A stretch of DNA of 64,000 nucleotides from the NCBI GenBank assembly GCA_902783625.1, contig CACZRN010000085.1, positions 1 through 64,000 of the forward strand. Reading direction: 5' to 3'. Under the pieces are notes generated by a model, which was given only the letters and a program-made list of their open reading frames with translations, ran no database searches and had not been told where the DNA came from. This document shows positions 44,363-53,046 of this stretch, piece by piece. The stretch's first letter is position 1; every line of letters starts with the position of its first letter. The position numbers and the translations under genes are program-made. This DNA is from an uncultured Prevotellaceae bacterium. GTDB taxonomy: Bacteria > Bacteroidota > Bacteroidia > Bacteroidales > Bacteroidaceae.

Positions 44363-45592
44363 TTGGACGACAACTGGTTGATAGAGGACGATAAATATCA
44401 GAAGCAGAAAGAATGGCTGCGGAAGATATTTGAACGATGGCTCGCGGTGTGGGATGTCATCAAGGATAAGTTTGCATTCTTATCCGTAATCGATCCACGC
44501 CGCTACATCAAGATTCTCGACTGGTATATCATCAAGAAGTTCATCGGGCATTACTTCTTCTCTATAGTGCTCATCATAGCCATTGCCATTGTCATCGACT
44601 TCAACACCAACCTGCCGAAATACACGCAATATCACGCGCCGATGAGGGCGATAATATTCGATTTCTACGCCAACTTCATCCCCTACTATGCCAATCTGTT
44701 CAGTCCGCTGTTCGTATTCATAGCCGTGATTTTCTTCACGTCGAAGCTTGCCGAAAACTCAGAGATAATATCCATTCTCGCCGCAGGAGTGTCGTTCAAA
44801 CGACTCATGCGACCATACATGATCTCGTGCGTTCTAATCTCAGCGCTGTCGTTCTACCTTAGTGCCTTTGTCATTCCACATGGAAACGTCATCAGGCAGA
44901 ATTTCGAATCGCAATACCGCAATAGCAAGAAACTCACTACTGCCGACAATGTACAGCTGCAAGTGGGAAAGGGAGTGATAGCGTTCATGCAGCATTACGA
45001 CAATAACACGAAGCGCGGATACGGATTCCTGCTCGACAAATACGAAGGCAAGAAACTCGTCAGCCATATGACCGCGATGGATATACAATACGACACCATT
45101 TCCGATTCGAAGTACCACTGGACCGCCACAAGTTGGAAGATACGCGACATGCAGGGAATGCGCGAGCACATCACAAGCGGAATAAAAATAGACACGCTCA
45201 TTCAGATGGAACCAGCCGACCTGGTGTATTCAAAAGGACAGCAGGAGACATTCACAAGTCCAGAACTGAAGGAATATATCTCGAAACAGATAAACCGAGG
45301 ATCGGGCAACGTAGTGCAATATCAGGTGGAGTATCACAAGCGCATTGCATCGTCGTTTGCTTCGTTCATACTCACCATCATCGGTCTCTCGCTCGCCTCG
45401 CGAAAACGTAAAGGCGGAATGGGACTCTATCTCGGCATCGGGCTCGCACTCAGTTTCACGTATATTTTGTTGCAAGCCGTGTCGGCAACATTTGCCATAA
45501 AAGCCGACGCCCCACCGATGCTGGCAGCATGGATTCCGAACATACTCTTTGCCGTTGTGGCATACCTGTGCTATCGTAAGGCACCGAACTAA
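44363..45592 (+). CDS. LptF/LptG-family LPS export permease (YjgP/YjgQ)
   Basis: A 409-residue inner-membrane protein of the YjgP/YjgQ family, the membrane part of the LptBFG transporter that lifts LPS out of the inner membrane. An extra N-terminal segment (about 1-45) comes before the family start I-K-I-L-D-W-Y-I-I-K-K-F. Three membrane helices (about 60-160), a periplasmic jellyroll (about 175-310) and three C-terminal helices (about 320-405) give the usual topology. The start is TTG, supported by an AAGGAG eight bases upstream and an in-frame stop just before it. It lies 24 bp behind tgt. The LptC of the same pathway is at 18022. Confidence 0.87.
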   Translation: MDDNWLIEDDKYQKQKEWLRKIFERWLAVWDVIKDKFAFLSVIDPRRYIKILDWYIIKKFIGHYFFSIVLIIAIAIVIDFNTNLPKYTQYHAPMRAIIFDFYANFIPYYANLFSPLFVFIAVIFFTSKLAENSEIISILAAGVSFKRLMRPYMISCVLISALSFYLSAFVIPHGNVIRQNFESQYRNSKKLTTADNVQLQVGKGVIAFMQHYDNNTKRGYGFLLDKYEGKKLVSHMTAMDIQYDTISDSKYHWTATSWKIRDMQGMREHITSGIKIDTLIQMEPADLVYSKGQQETFTSPELKEYISKQINRGSGNVVQYQVEYHKRIASSFASFILTIIGLSLASRKRKGGMGLYLGIGLALSFTYILLQAVSATFAIKADAPPMLAAWIPNILFAVVAYLCYRKAPN

Positions 45593-45632
45593 AGGATTAT
45601 CATGATTTTACAATTTCACAATTTATCACTTA

Positions 45633-45651
45633 TCACTTTTCGTTTTTCACT
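45633..45651. repeat. Dispersed 19-mer, copy 2
   Basis: Exact reverse complement of 2839-2857; in the 86-bp gap between the LPS permease and the helicase. Confidence 0.6.
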
Positions 45652-45665
45652 TTTCACTCCGACCG

Positions 45666-45673
45666 AAGGGAGG
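45666..45673 (+). promoter_or_regulatory. Strong Shine-Dalgarno of the DEAD-box helicase
   Basis: AAGGGAGG five bases before the ATG at 45679, unusually strong for this genome. Confidence 0.65.
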
Positions 45674-45678
45674 TACAC

Positions 45679-46947
45679 ATGACTTTTGAAGAAACAAGTC
45701 TCAACGACAATATACTTGATGCGCTCTACGACATGCGCTTCGACAAGTGTACTCCTATTCAAGAAAAATGTATCCCCGAAATCCTTCGCGGCAGCGATGT
45801 ACTCGGCATAGCACAGACAGGCACTGGCAAGACTGCCGCCTATCTGCTGCCCATACTGAGCATGCTCGACGATGGCACGTTCCCACCCGATGCCGTAAAC
45901 TGCTTGGTGATGAGCCCTACACGCGAACTGGCGCAACAGATCGACCAAGCATTCCAAGGGTTCAGCTACTATCTCAACGACATCAGCAGCGTGGCAGTGT
46001 ATGGGGGTAACGACGGCGGACGCTACGATCAGGAACTACGTGGACTGCGAATGGGTGCCAATCTCGTCATTGCCACACCGGGCCGACTGATATCACATAT
46101 CAACATGGGCAACGCCGACCTGAGCAGAGTTGCCTTCTTCATCCTCGATGAAGCCGACCGTATGCTCGACATGGGATTCTACGACGACATTATGCTCATC
46201 GCCAGCCATCTGCCAAAACAGCGGCAGACAATGATGTTCTCTGCCACCATGCCCGAAAAGATTGAGCAACTCGCAAAGAGTCTGCTACACAACCCTGTGA
46301 GCGTGAAGATATCGCCAAGCCGTCCCGCAGAGAAAATCAGGCAGCAGGCATGTTTCTGCACCGAAGAGGAGAAGCTCAAAGTTGTGGAGCAACTGTTCCA
46401 CGACAACCAACTGAAGCGTGTCATTATCTTTTCATCGTCGAAGATGAAGACCAAACAGATAAGCCGCGCATTAATCGACAGGAAGATAAACTGTGGCGAG
46501 ATGCACTCCGACCTCGACCAGTCAACACGCAACGAGATGATGTACCGCTTTAAGAGCGGACAAATCGACGTGCTTGTGGCGACCGACATCATCGCACGTG
46601 GCATCGACATCGACGACATTCAAGTGGTGATAAACTTTGATGTGCCCCGCGACGCCGAAGACTACGTTCACCGCATTGGCCGCACAGCACGTGCCGACCG
46701 CGATGGGCAAGCACTCACACTCGTCGCACCCGCCGACAGGCAATATTTCAAACGCATAGAGCATTTCATCGGACGACGCATAGAGCGAACCGGTGACAAT
46801 ACCACTGTCGACAACGAAGCAGGACAAGAACGCGATACACGCTACACCAAGCCTCGCCGCAACGACAGACATCACCGTCGACAGCCACACCCGACAACCA
46901 CAGACAGGAAAACAGACCGACAAAAAAAATCGAGGCACAGCCCCTAA
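45679..46947 (+). CDS. DEAD-box RNA helicase (RhlE-like)
   Basis: A 422-residue ATP-dependent RNA helicase. Motifs in order: Q motif (P-I-Q-E-K-C-I-P), Walker A A-Q-T-G-T-G-K-T (about 48-55), P-T-R-E-L-A, T-P-G-R, D-E-A-D (about 157-160), S-A-T, and the C-terminal H-R-I-G-R-T-A-R near 335. The tail after about 375 is a basic low-complexity stretch that stops soon after an A8 tract (46922-46929). Removing one A would extend it by more than 50 further Lys/Arg/Asn-rich residues to 47101, so the present end may be a frameshift or slippage site. Such basic tails help bind RNA. It follows the LPS permease by 86 bp and has a strong Shine-Dalgarno. Confidence 0.94.
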   Translation: MTFEETSLNDNILDALYDMRFDKCTPIQEKCIPEILRGSDVLGIAQTGTGKTAAYLLPILSMLDDGTFPPDAVNCLVMSPTRELAQQIDQAFQGFSYYLNDISSVAVYGGNDGGRYDQELRGLRMGANLVIATPGRLISHINMGNADLSRVAFFILDEADRMLDMGFYDDIMLIASHLPKQRQTMMFSATMPEKIEQLAKSLLHNPVSVKISPSRPAEKIRQQACFCTEEEKLKVVEQLFHDNQLKRVIIFSSSKMKTKQISRALIDRKINCGEMHSDLDQSTRNEMMYRFKSGQIDVLVATDIIARGIDIDDIQVVINFDVPRDAEDYVHRIGRTARADRDGQALTLVAPADRQYFKRIEHFIGRRIERTGDNTTVDNEAGQERDTRYTKPRRNDRHHRRQPHPTTTDRKTDRQKKSRHSP

Positions 46948-47101
46948 GAGGAATAAAAAACCTAATGACAGCGGGCATGCCCTCAGCGACAACAAACACC
47001 CTCGTCACGAGAAAGGCAAGAAAGCCAACGCAGACCGGAACAAGCGCAGACCAGACAACACGAAGAAACGCCGCAGCGAGCAAAACGGCCATTCAACCTA
47101 A
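46930..47101 (+). other. Out-of-frame basic tail of the helicase; otherwise gene-free 360 bp
   Basis: In the next reading frame the sequence after the A8 tract codes N-R-G-T-A-P-K-R-N-K-K and more Lys/Arg-rich residues up to a stop at 47099-47101, the composition expected for an RhlE-type tail. The remaining stretch to 47309 holds only the terminator at 47229-47272. Confidence 0.5.
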
Positions 47102-47228
47102 AAGCCCGTCAAGAAAGCAGCAGAAACATAAACGAGGAAAACTCCGCGGATAAGAAGGCTCTTCGGACGAAAGAGCACAGGGGCATGGGGATAAGGCATG
47201 GTGCGCATAGCTGCGACGACACATTATA

Positions 47229-47272
47229 AAACCCCGCTCAGATTCGTTGCGCGTGAAACTGAGCGGGGGTTT
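47229..47272. terminator. Bidirectional terminator between helicase and PurF-like gene
   Basis: AAACCCCGCTCAG (47229-47241) pairs with 47259-47272 with one bulged G; GC-rich stem with A/T flanks between convergent genes. Confidence 0.82.
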
Positions 47273-47309
47273 ACTTTCGGACATGCCTGGCTAATATAAA
47301 AATGCCCGG

Positions 47310-48734
47310 CTATTCTTTTATCTTGCGTTTACAACAGCCTGTGCCGTCGAAGCAGTGTGTGCAGACACGGCATTTGGGCAAGCCTATCGACCAGATGAGG
47401 GTGTCGATGGTGTTGAACTTCAACGATGTGAGTCCCAGTCGCCGCGACATCTCAGCCACCATGCGGTTATACTCAGGTGTTCCTGCCGTGGAGTATTGCT
47501 CAAGTTTGGTATTACCGTCGCCTTCGAACTCGCTTATAATCTGTCGGGTAAGCAGTTCCATATCGCTCTCCGAACTGGTGAATCCGATAAACTGACATCC
47601 ATAGACAAGAGGTGGACACGATATGCGGGCATGCACTTCGCGGGCACCGCCCTCGTAGAACATTCGTATATTGTCGCGCAGTTGGGTGCCACGCACTATA
47701 CTGTCGTCGCAGATGACAATGCGCTGGCCATTGAGCAACGCCTTGTTGGGGATGAGTTTCATCTTCGCCACAAGGTCGCGACGCGACTGATTGCGTGGGG
47801 TGAAGCTCCGTGGCCATGTCGGGGTGTATTTCAGCACGGCACGGCGATAGGGTATCCCGCGTCCTTCGGCAAATCCGAGGGCAGTGCCCACTCCCGAGTC
47901 GGGTATTCCACATACACAGTCAGCCTCTACATCGTCGGCCTGTCCCATCGCCTTGCCGTTGGTCTCACGCATTGCCTCAACGTTGATACCGTTGTAGATG
48001 CTCGACGGGAAACCGTAATACACCCACATGAACGAGCAGATCTGCTCATCGAGAGCCGGTGCCTGAAGCACCTCGTAGCCGTCGGGATGTATTCTGACTA
48101 TCTCGCCCGGACCGATATCGCGCACCAGTTCGAAATCGAGGTTGGGGAATGTCGATGACTCTGTGGAAACAGCGTATGCTCCGTCTTTCTTTCCTATCAC
48201 TATCGGTGTGCGGCCCATATAGTCGCGGGCAGCGATAATACCGTCTTCTGTGAGTATCAGCATGGAGCACGAGCCGAGAATGCGGCTATAGACATTGTTT
48301 ATACCATCGACGAACGACTCTCCCATATTTATGAGCAAAGCTACTAGTTCGGTCTGGTTAATCTTGTTTGCCGACTGCTCGCTGAAGTGTATCCGCTGCT
48401 GCAGGAGCTCGTCGGATATTTCGCGGATGTTGTTGATTTTGGCTACTGTAACGACGGCATATCGTCCCAAATGAGAGTTGACTATAATGGGCTGCGGGTC
48501 GGTGTCGCTGATAACGCCGATGCCCTGATTGCCACAGAAATTCTGCAGCTCGTCCTCGAATTTCGCCCTAAAATAGTTTCGCTCAATGCTGTGAATAGAG
48601 CGTGAGAACCCACGCTCTTTATCGAATGTAACAAGTCCTGCACGCCGTGTGCCAAGATGCGAATTGTAGTCAGTGCCATAGAACAGATCACTGACGCAAT
48701 TCTTTACTGAAATCGTTCCGAAGAAGCCACCCAT
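47310..48734 (-). CDS. PurF-like amidophosphoribosyltransferase homologue lacking the catalytic Cys
   Basis: A 474-residue protein with the two domains of PurF. The N-terminal half is a class II glutamine amidotransferase fold (H-L-G-T-R-R-A-G; G-R-Y-A-V-V-T-V), but the protein begins M-G-G-F-F-G where active PurF begins M-C-G; the nucleophile Cys is Gly2. The C-terminal phosphoribosyltransferase half keeps the PRPP loop V-I-C-D-D-S-I-V-R-G-T, and P-D-S-G-V-G-T-A-L-G-F-A and P-R-x-Q-S-R-R. The end is Cys-rich (C-R-V-C-T-H-C...C-C). The ATG at 48734 is chosen; a longer frame into DPP IV has no family match. Either an ammonia-using enzyme or a regulatory paralogue; co-directional with and 46 bp behind DPP IV. 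Confidence 0.87.
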   Translation of the reverse strand: MGGFFGTISVKNCVSDLFYGTDYNSHLGTRRAGLVTFDKERGFSRSIHSIERNYFRAKFEDELQNFCGNQGIGVISDTDPQPIIVNSHLGRYAVVTVAKINNIREISDELLQQRIHFSEQSANKINQTELVALLINMGESFVDGINNVYSRILGSCSMLILTEDGIIAARDYMGRTPIVIGKKDGAYAVSTESSTFPNLDFELVRDIGPGEIVRIHPDGYEVLQAPALDEQICSFMWVYYGFPSSIYNGINVEAMRETNGKAMGQADDVEADCVCGIPDSGVGTALGFAEGRGIPYRRAVLKYTPTWPRSFTPRNQSRRDLVAKMKLIPNKALLNGQRIVICDDSIVRGTQLRDNIRMFYEGGAREVHARISCPPLVYGCQFIGFTSSESDMELLTRQIISEFEGDGNTKLEQYSTAGTPEYNRMVAEMSRRLGLTSLKFNTIDTLIWSIGLPKCRVCTHCFDGTGCCKRKIKE

Positions 48735-48740
48735 TTTTTT

Positions 48741-48761
48741 AGTTGAAAGTTGAAAGTTGAA
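48741..48761. repeat. (AGTTGAA)3 heptamer repeat
   Basis: Three exact 7-bp copies in the 46-bp gap between DPP IV and the PurF-like gene. Confidence 0.65.
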
Positions 48762-48780
48762 AATTGACGAGTTGCCGTTC

Positions 48781-50982
48781 TCACAGTTCCTGTTCGAAAA
48801 ATCGCGATATCTGCCGAAGCAGATGATTGCGAGTGTTGCCTCCGTAGATACTATGATTACGATTAGTATATAACAACTCTTTAAAATCTTTGTCGGCTTG
48901 CACCAATGCTTCGGAATACTCGAAGGTGTTCTGCGGGTGCACATTATCGTCTGCCATGCCATGGCATATCAGCAGACTTCCGTGAAGCTGGTTAGCCCGC
49001 ACAATAGGATTGACAGCATATCCTTCGGGATTTTCCTTTGGCGTACGCATGAATCGCTCGGTATACACCGTATCGTAGTATTTCCAGTTGGTCGGTGGCG
49101 CCACAGCAACACCTGCCTTGAACACTCCACGACCTTCGCTCATGCTCATCAGTGTGTTGAAACCGCCATAGCTCCAACCCCAGATACCTATCCTGTCTTT
49201 ATCTACGTAGCTCTGACTGCCTAGCCATAGAGCCGTCTCCACCTGGTCTTTCGATTCAAGTTCACCAAGCCGCTGATATGTCATCTTCTCAAAGTCGGCG
49301 CCACGACCACCAGTGCCACGACCATCGACACAAACAACGATGAATCCCTGTTGGGCAAGATAGTAGTCGAAGGCACCTCCCTGCCCCATCGACCCAGCAT
49401 TCCATGAGTTGACAACCTGCTGGCTGCCTGGCCCTGCATACTGATATAGAATAACAGGATATTTCTTCGAAGCACTGAAATCGGCAGGCTTTATCATCCA
49501 CCCGTCGAGGCTGACACCTTCCGATGTGGTAAATGAGAATGGCTCCTTCTCGCGCCAACCGTATTTCTTGATCTTTGCAACAAGCTCCTTGTTATCAACC
49601 AGTGTGGCAATCTGCTTTCCTTTATTATCAAGCACACTCACCAAATACGGTGTGTTATAGTCGCTCCATGTATTGATGAAATATTTGTAATCTGCAGAGA
49701 ACAGAGCAGTGTTCCATCCCTCACGGTCGGTTAGGCGGTCGGTCTTACCATTACGATGCTGCACGAATACCTGACGATCGTGCGGATTTAATGCCGCTGC
49801 CTGATAGTAGATATCACCTGTGGCTTCATCGTATCCATAGACTGATGTTATTTCAAATTTATCGCCCTCGACCTTACGTTGCAGTTCGCCGTTCATGTTG
49901 TACATATATATACCCATATACCCGCTGCGGTCGCTAGGCATGAAGATGTGCGAGCCAGAAAGGAATGTGCCCGTAACCACTTCTTCCTTCACATAACGAG
50001 GCACTTTCTCTTCGATAATAAGCTGCGCAAGTGTGCTGCGTGGGTTAACTGTATAAATCGACAGATTGTCTTGATGGCGATTCATAGTGTAAACCAACAT
50101 CTTCTCAGGGTCGTTTGTCGATTTAAGTCGAGGAATGTAGCCTTCGTCAGGCACTGGCACCTGCAACTGTTGCGGACGGTGTGCCTTTATGTCATAGCTC
50201 CAAACACTGACGCGCGAATTATCCTGCCCAGCCTTCGGGTATTTATATGAATATGCTCCGGGATAATACTCATACTCACTCTTTGCGGGACTCATACCCT
50301 GAAACATCTGCAGTGAATAGGTCTTCACAAGACTTTCGTCGAACCTTATCCAGCAAAGCATTGTGCCATCGGCATTAAATGCCATAGCAGTGTTCATGCT
50401 GAATTCTTCCTCATACACCCAATCAGGTATTCCGTTTATCACCTCACCCATTTTACCGTCTTTCGTAACCTGACTCTCGGCATTGTCGTAGAGCAACTTA
50501 ACAAGGAAGATGTTATTATCGCGTACAAAAGCCACCAACGTGCCATTGTCAGACCACACAGGCGACTGTTGCGGACCATTATCCGACAGTGGCTCGAGTT
50601 TCTTGCTTTGGATTGTATATATATAATATGTGGCACGATGCGAGCGACGATAGATGCGCTCAGTGTTTGTCTGAATAAGCATGCGCCGTCCATCGGGCGA
50701 CATGATATATCCATCTGCACGGGCTATCTTTGTTCCGATAGTATTACCGGCATCAAAAAGCACTGCGGTCTGTTGTCCGGTTTTGAACGAATACTGTACA
50801 ATCTGCTTGCCATCGGCACTCATCTTCACATATTGGTCGCTACCTTTCAGCGGATTCACACCGCTCACCTGTTCTGCATAGAAATCACCTGAGGTTACCG
50901 ATCTGAGCGTCATACGCTCATAGGCATTTACGGTTTGCATAAGCAGCAAACCGGCAATGCAAGAAATGACTAATCGTTTCAT
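48781..50982 (-). CDS. Dipeptidyl-peptidase IV (S9 family)
   Basis: A 733-residue exported serine peptidase (signal peptide about 1-20). Residues about 40-480 are the eight-bladed propeller with the D-W-V-Y-E-E-E-F-S double-Glu motif that binds the substrate N-terminus and R-F-D-E. The C-terminal alpha/beta-hydrolase has Ser604 in G-W-S-Y-G-G, an Asp in G-M-A-D-D-N-V-H and the His in R-N-H-S-I-Y-G. DPP IV removes X-Pro or X-Ala dipeptides from peptides in the periplasm. It is first in a minus-strand unit with the PurF-like gene, and its promoter interlocks with that of the divergent radical SAM gene. Confidence 0.94.
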   Translation of the reverse strand: MKRLVISCIAGLLLMQTVNAYERMTLRSVTSGDFYAEQVSGVNPLKGSDQYVKMSADGKQIVQYSFKTGQQTAVLFDAGNTIGTKIARADGYIMSPDGRRMLIQTNTERIYRRSHRATYYIYTIQSKKLEPLSDNGPQQSPVWSDNGTLVAFVRDNNIFLVKLLYDNAESQVTKDGKMGEVINGIPDWVYEEEFSMNTAMAFNADGTMLCWIRFDESLVKTYSLQMFQGMSPAKSEYEYYPGAYSYKYPKAGQDNSRVSVWSYDIKAHRPQQLQVPVPDEGYIPRLKSTNDPEKMLVYTMNRHQDNLSIYTVNPRSTLAQLIIEEKVPRYVKEEVVTGTFLSGSHIFMPSDRSGYMGIYMYNMNGELQRKVEGDKFEITSVYGYDEATGDIYYQAAALNPHDRQVFVQHRNGKTDRLTDREGWNTALFSADYKYFINTWSDYNTPYLVSVLDNKGKQIATLVDNKELVAKIKKYGWREKEPFSFTTSEGVSLDGWMIKPADFSASKKYPVILYQYAGPGSQQVVNSWNAGSMGQGGAFDYYLAQQGFIVVCVDGRGTGGRGADFEKMTYQRLGELESKDQVETALWLGSQSYVDKDRIGIWGWSYGGFNTLMSMSEGRGVFKAGVAVAPPTNWKYYDTVYTERFMRTPKENPEGYAVNPIVRANQLHGSLLICHGMADDNVHPQNTFEYSEALVQADKDFKELLYTNRNHSIYGGNTRNHLLRQISRFFEQEL

Positions 50983-51026
50983 CTCGTTATTATCCGTTTT
51001 ACGAGTTGTTCAACTAAGTGAAAAAT

Positions 51027-51066
51027 CTTTTGCAAAAGTAGTCATTTTTCATTACTTTTGCAAAAG
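51027..51066. promoter_or_regulatory. Symmetric divergent promoter built on two CTTTTGCAAAAG palindromes
   Basis: Palindrome A (51027-51038) and B (51055-51066) are identical 12-mers with centres 28 bp apart. Plus strand: TTTG 51029-51032, 20 bp, TACTTTTG 51053-51060 for the radical SAM gene. Minus strand: TTTG 51064-51061, 20 bp, TACTTTTG 51040-51033 for DPP IV. Each palindrome therefore supplies the -33 of one promoter and the -7 of the other. Confidence 0.75.
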
Positions 51067-51067
51067 A

Positions 51068-51982
51068 ATGGAAGAAATATATAACGATTTTAGCACTTGG
51101 ATACGAAATAAATTTCCATTTCGTGTCCAAAAGTTGTCTATAGATGCCGGTTTCAGCTGTCCAAATCGCGACGGAAAGATATCGCACGGTGGTTGCACGT
51201 TTTGCGACAACCGCACATTCAACCCTTCGTATTGCGACCGGCGTCGCAGCGTGACCGAGCAGATTGAAGAGGGGAAAAGATTTTTCAGCCACAAGTATCC
51301 CGACATGAAGTATCTGGCATACTTTCAGGCTTTTTCAAACACTTACGCCCCCGTAGAACGCTTAGAGCAATTATACGGCGAAGCCCTCTCATGCAATGAT
51401 GTCGTTGGATTGGTCATCGGCACACGCCCTGACTGTGTGGGCAACGATGTGATGGACTTGCTCGAACAACTCAGTCGTCACACATTCCTCATCCTCGAAT
51501 TCGGCATAGAGTCGACAAATGATGCCACTTTGCAACTAATAAACCGCGGTCATGATTTTGAATGCAGCCGACGTGCCATCGCAGATGCTCACCGCCGCGG
51601 CATTATAACAGGTGGGCATGTTATACTCGGACTTCCTGGAGAAACACCAGAGGAATCCATCCGCCAAGCAAGCGACATATCTGCCCTACCACTCGACATC
51701 CTGAAAATCCATCAAATGCAGATTATCCGCGGCACAAGACTCGCCGAGGAATATACAAAAAATCCATTCCACATCTACGATGTTGATGAATATATCAGCC
51801 TCGTAGCTCAATTTCTGGAGCATCTGAGGGCATCGATGATTGTCGAGCGTTTTGTCAGTCAGTCACCAGCTGAACTTCTCATTGCGCCTCGATGGGGACT
51901 GAAGAATCACGAGTTCACAGCAAAGTTACGCAACTATATGCTTCGTAACAATATGCAACAGGGCATTTTATACAGCGGATAA
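51068..51982 (+). CDS. TIGR01212 / YhcC-family radical SAM protein
   Basis: A 304-residue radical SAM protein. The cluster site is A-G-F-S-C-P-N-R-D-G followed by G-G-C-T-F-C-D-N (the YhcC-type spacing, close to residue 25-45), with G-T-R-P-D-C and E-F-G-I-E-S-T-N-D motifs and I-x-G-G-H-V-I-L-G-L-P-G-E. YhcC homologues are thought to act in RNA modification or a related thiolation/methylation step; the reaction is not established here. The ATG at 51068 is seven bases behind the -7 box, so the mRNA appears leaderless; the longer upstream frame would start before the promoter and is rejected. Confidence 0.9.
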   Translation: MEEIYNDFSTWIRNKFPFRVQKLSIDAGFSCPNRDGKISHGGCTFCDNRTFNPSYCDRRRSVTEQIEEGKRFFSHKYPDMKYLAYFQAFSNTYAPVERLEQLYGEALSCNDVVGLVIGTRPDCVGNDVMDLLEQLSRHTFLILEFGIESTNDATLQLINRGHDFECSRRAIADAHRRGIITGGHVILGLPGETPEESIRQASDISALPLDILKIHQMQIIRGTRLAEEYTKNPFHIYDVDEYISLVAQFLEHLRASMIVERFVSQSPAELLIAPRWGLKNHEFTAKLRNYMLRNNMQQGILYSG

Positions 51983-52008
51983 CCACTTTGCATGTGACAT
52001 AAAAATAT

Positions 52009-52044
52009 TGCGTTAACTTCATAATGGAGCTAACGCATTTTTTT
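52009..52044 (+). terminator. Terminator of the radical SAM gene
   Basis: TGCGTTA (52009-52015) pairs with TAACGCA (52031-52037), with two further inner pairs, followed by a run of seven T. Confidence 0.82.
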
Positions 52045-52058
52045 AAACATTTATAAAA

Positions 52059-52874
52059 TTAGCCTTCGATAATAACCTTCTCGTCGGTATTAAGCAGTTG
52101 CGCAGCGGTTACCTTTACATGCCGACGCATATACGTCTCAATCTTTGCCAGCGATCCGTTTGTGAAGAATCTCTTGCCAAGGGCACGATTGGCAACCCAC
52201 ATTATCTTTGCCATGTGTAGATCACGCTCCCACTGCTCGCTGGTATCGAAGTCTTCAAGCGGATAAATGCTAAGCAAATAAAAACAAAGGCAGTCTGGAA
52301 CAATATACTCGCGAGACATTGTCGTCATTTGGTCATCTGCATAAAAATTGTGGTAAATAAGATAGTCAGAGCCGAGATATTTGTCGAGCGAGATGCCCAC
52401 CATCTTGTCACCTACTACAATGCTCTGGTCGAGCGCCGTTATTTGAGTGTAGAACGAAGGGATTTCAATTGCAGGCAATATTTTCTTTAGATTATTGAAC
52501 GCAGATGTTAACTGCTTGTTTAGATCATCGACGTTGGCATACTGTAGTTCGGCATCAGATATTATCTCTTGCATCATAGTGTCTTGAAACAGAGCAAGGA
52601 AACGCGAATTGATTGAGGCATCGTTCACCTCGCCAAGCTTGAGAATATCCTCGAGCAATGTACGTGTCTGACGAGGATAGTCGGTGTTCATCTGCTGCAG
52701 AGCAGAATAGTCGCCCGTGGTAAGGTAACGACTCTCAAGACGATCGTAGCGCTCGACAACTATACTGCTGTCGTCGTTCCCTGTGCCCGTCGTCTTAATC
52801 TTAAAACCACACGACGTGAACATCAAAACTGTACATATAAAAAACAGTATTCTATTTTTCACGTATAACCGCAC
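52059..52874 (-). CDS. GldB-like lipoprotein
   Basis: A 271-residue lipoprotein (lipobox F-T-S-C, Cys22). It resembles the gliding-motility protein GldB of Bacteroidetes: D-R-L near the start, a long helical region, D-K-Y-L-G-S-D-Y, and W-E-R-D-L near 216. GldB is needed for gliding in Flavobacterium, but homologues occur in non-gliding species, where the role is unknown. Both possible starts are GTG: 52874, or 52862 giving M-K-N-R-I-L-F-F; the promoter at 52891-52922 fits either. Single-gene unit. Confidence 0.82.
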   Translation of the reverse strand: MRLYVKNRILFFICTVLMFTSCGFKIKTTGTGNDDSSIVVERYDRLESRYLTTGDYSALQQMNTDYPRQTRTLLEDILKLGEVNDASINSRFLALFQDTMMQEIISDAELQYANVDDLNKQLTSAFNNLKKILPAIEIPSFYTQITALDQSIVVGDKMVGISLDKYLGSDYLIYHNFYADDQMTTMSREYIVPDCLCFYLLSIYPLEDFDTSEQWERDLHMAKIMWVANRALGKRFFTNGSLAKIETYMRRHVKVTAAQLLNTDEKVIIEG

Positions 52875-52890
52875 TTAACAATATGCACGG

Positions 52891-52922
52891 CAAAAGTACT
52901 AAAAAATATTTAACTTTGCAAA
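52891..52922 (-). promoter_or_regulatory. Promoter of the GldB-like gene
   Basis: Minus strand: TTTG (52922-52919), 20 bp, TACTTTTG (52898-52891). Confidence 0.75.
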
Positions 52923-53046
52923 CTTTCTGCTAAAAAAAGATAAAAAAGGTTCAAAAAACATATATTTAACTTTATTTTATTTAAATACAAAGACTAAATA
53001 TACGGATTTCAAAACAAAAAAAGAACGTTTTTGGGAAATTTACAGA

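Noticed and set aside
47355..48158. 267-residue plus-strand frame
   Set aside because: Antisense of the PurF-like gene; no family match.
48735..48962. N-terminal extension of the PurF-like protein
   Set aside because: The extra 76 residues overlap the DPP IV coding end and a heptamer repeat, and resemble no amidotransferase start.
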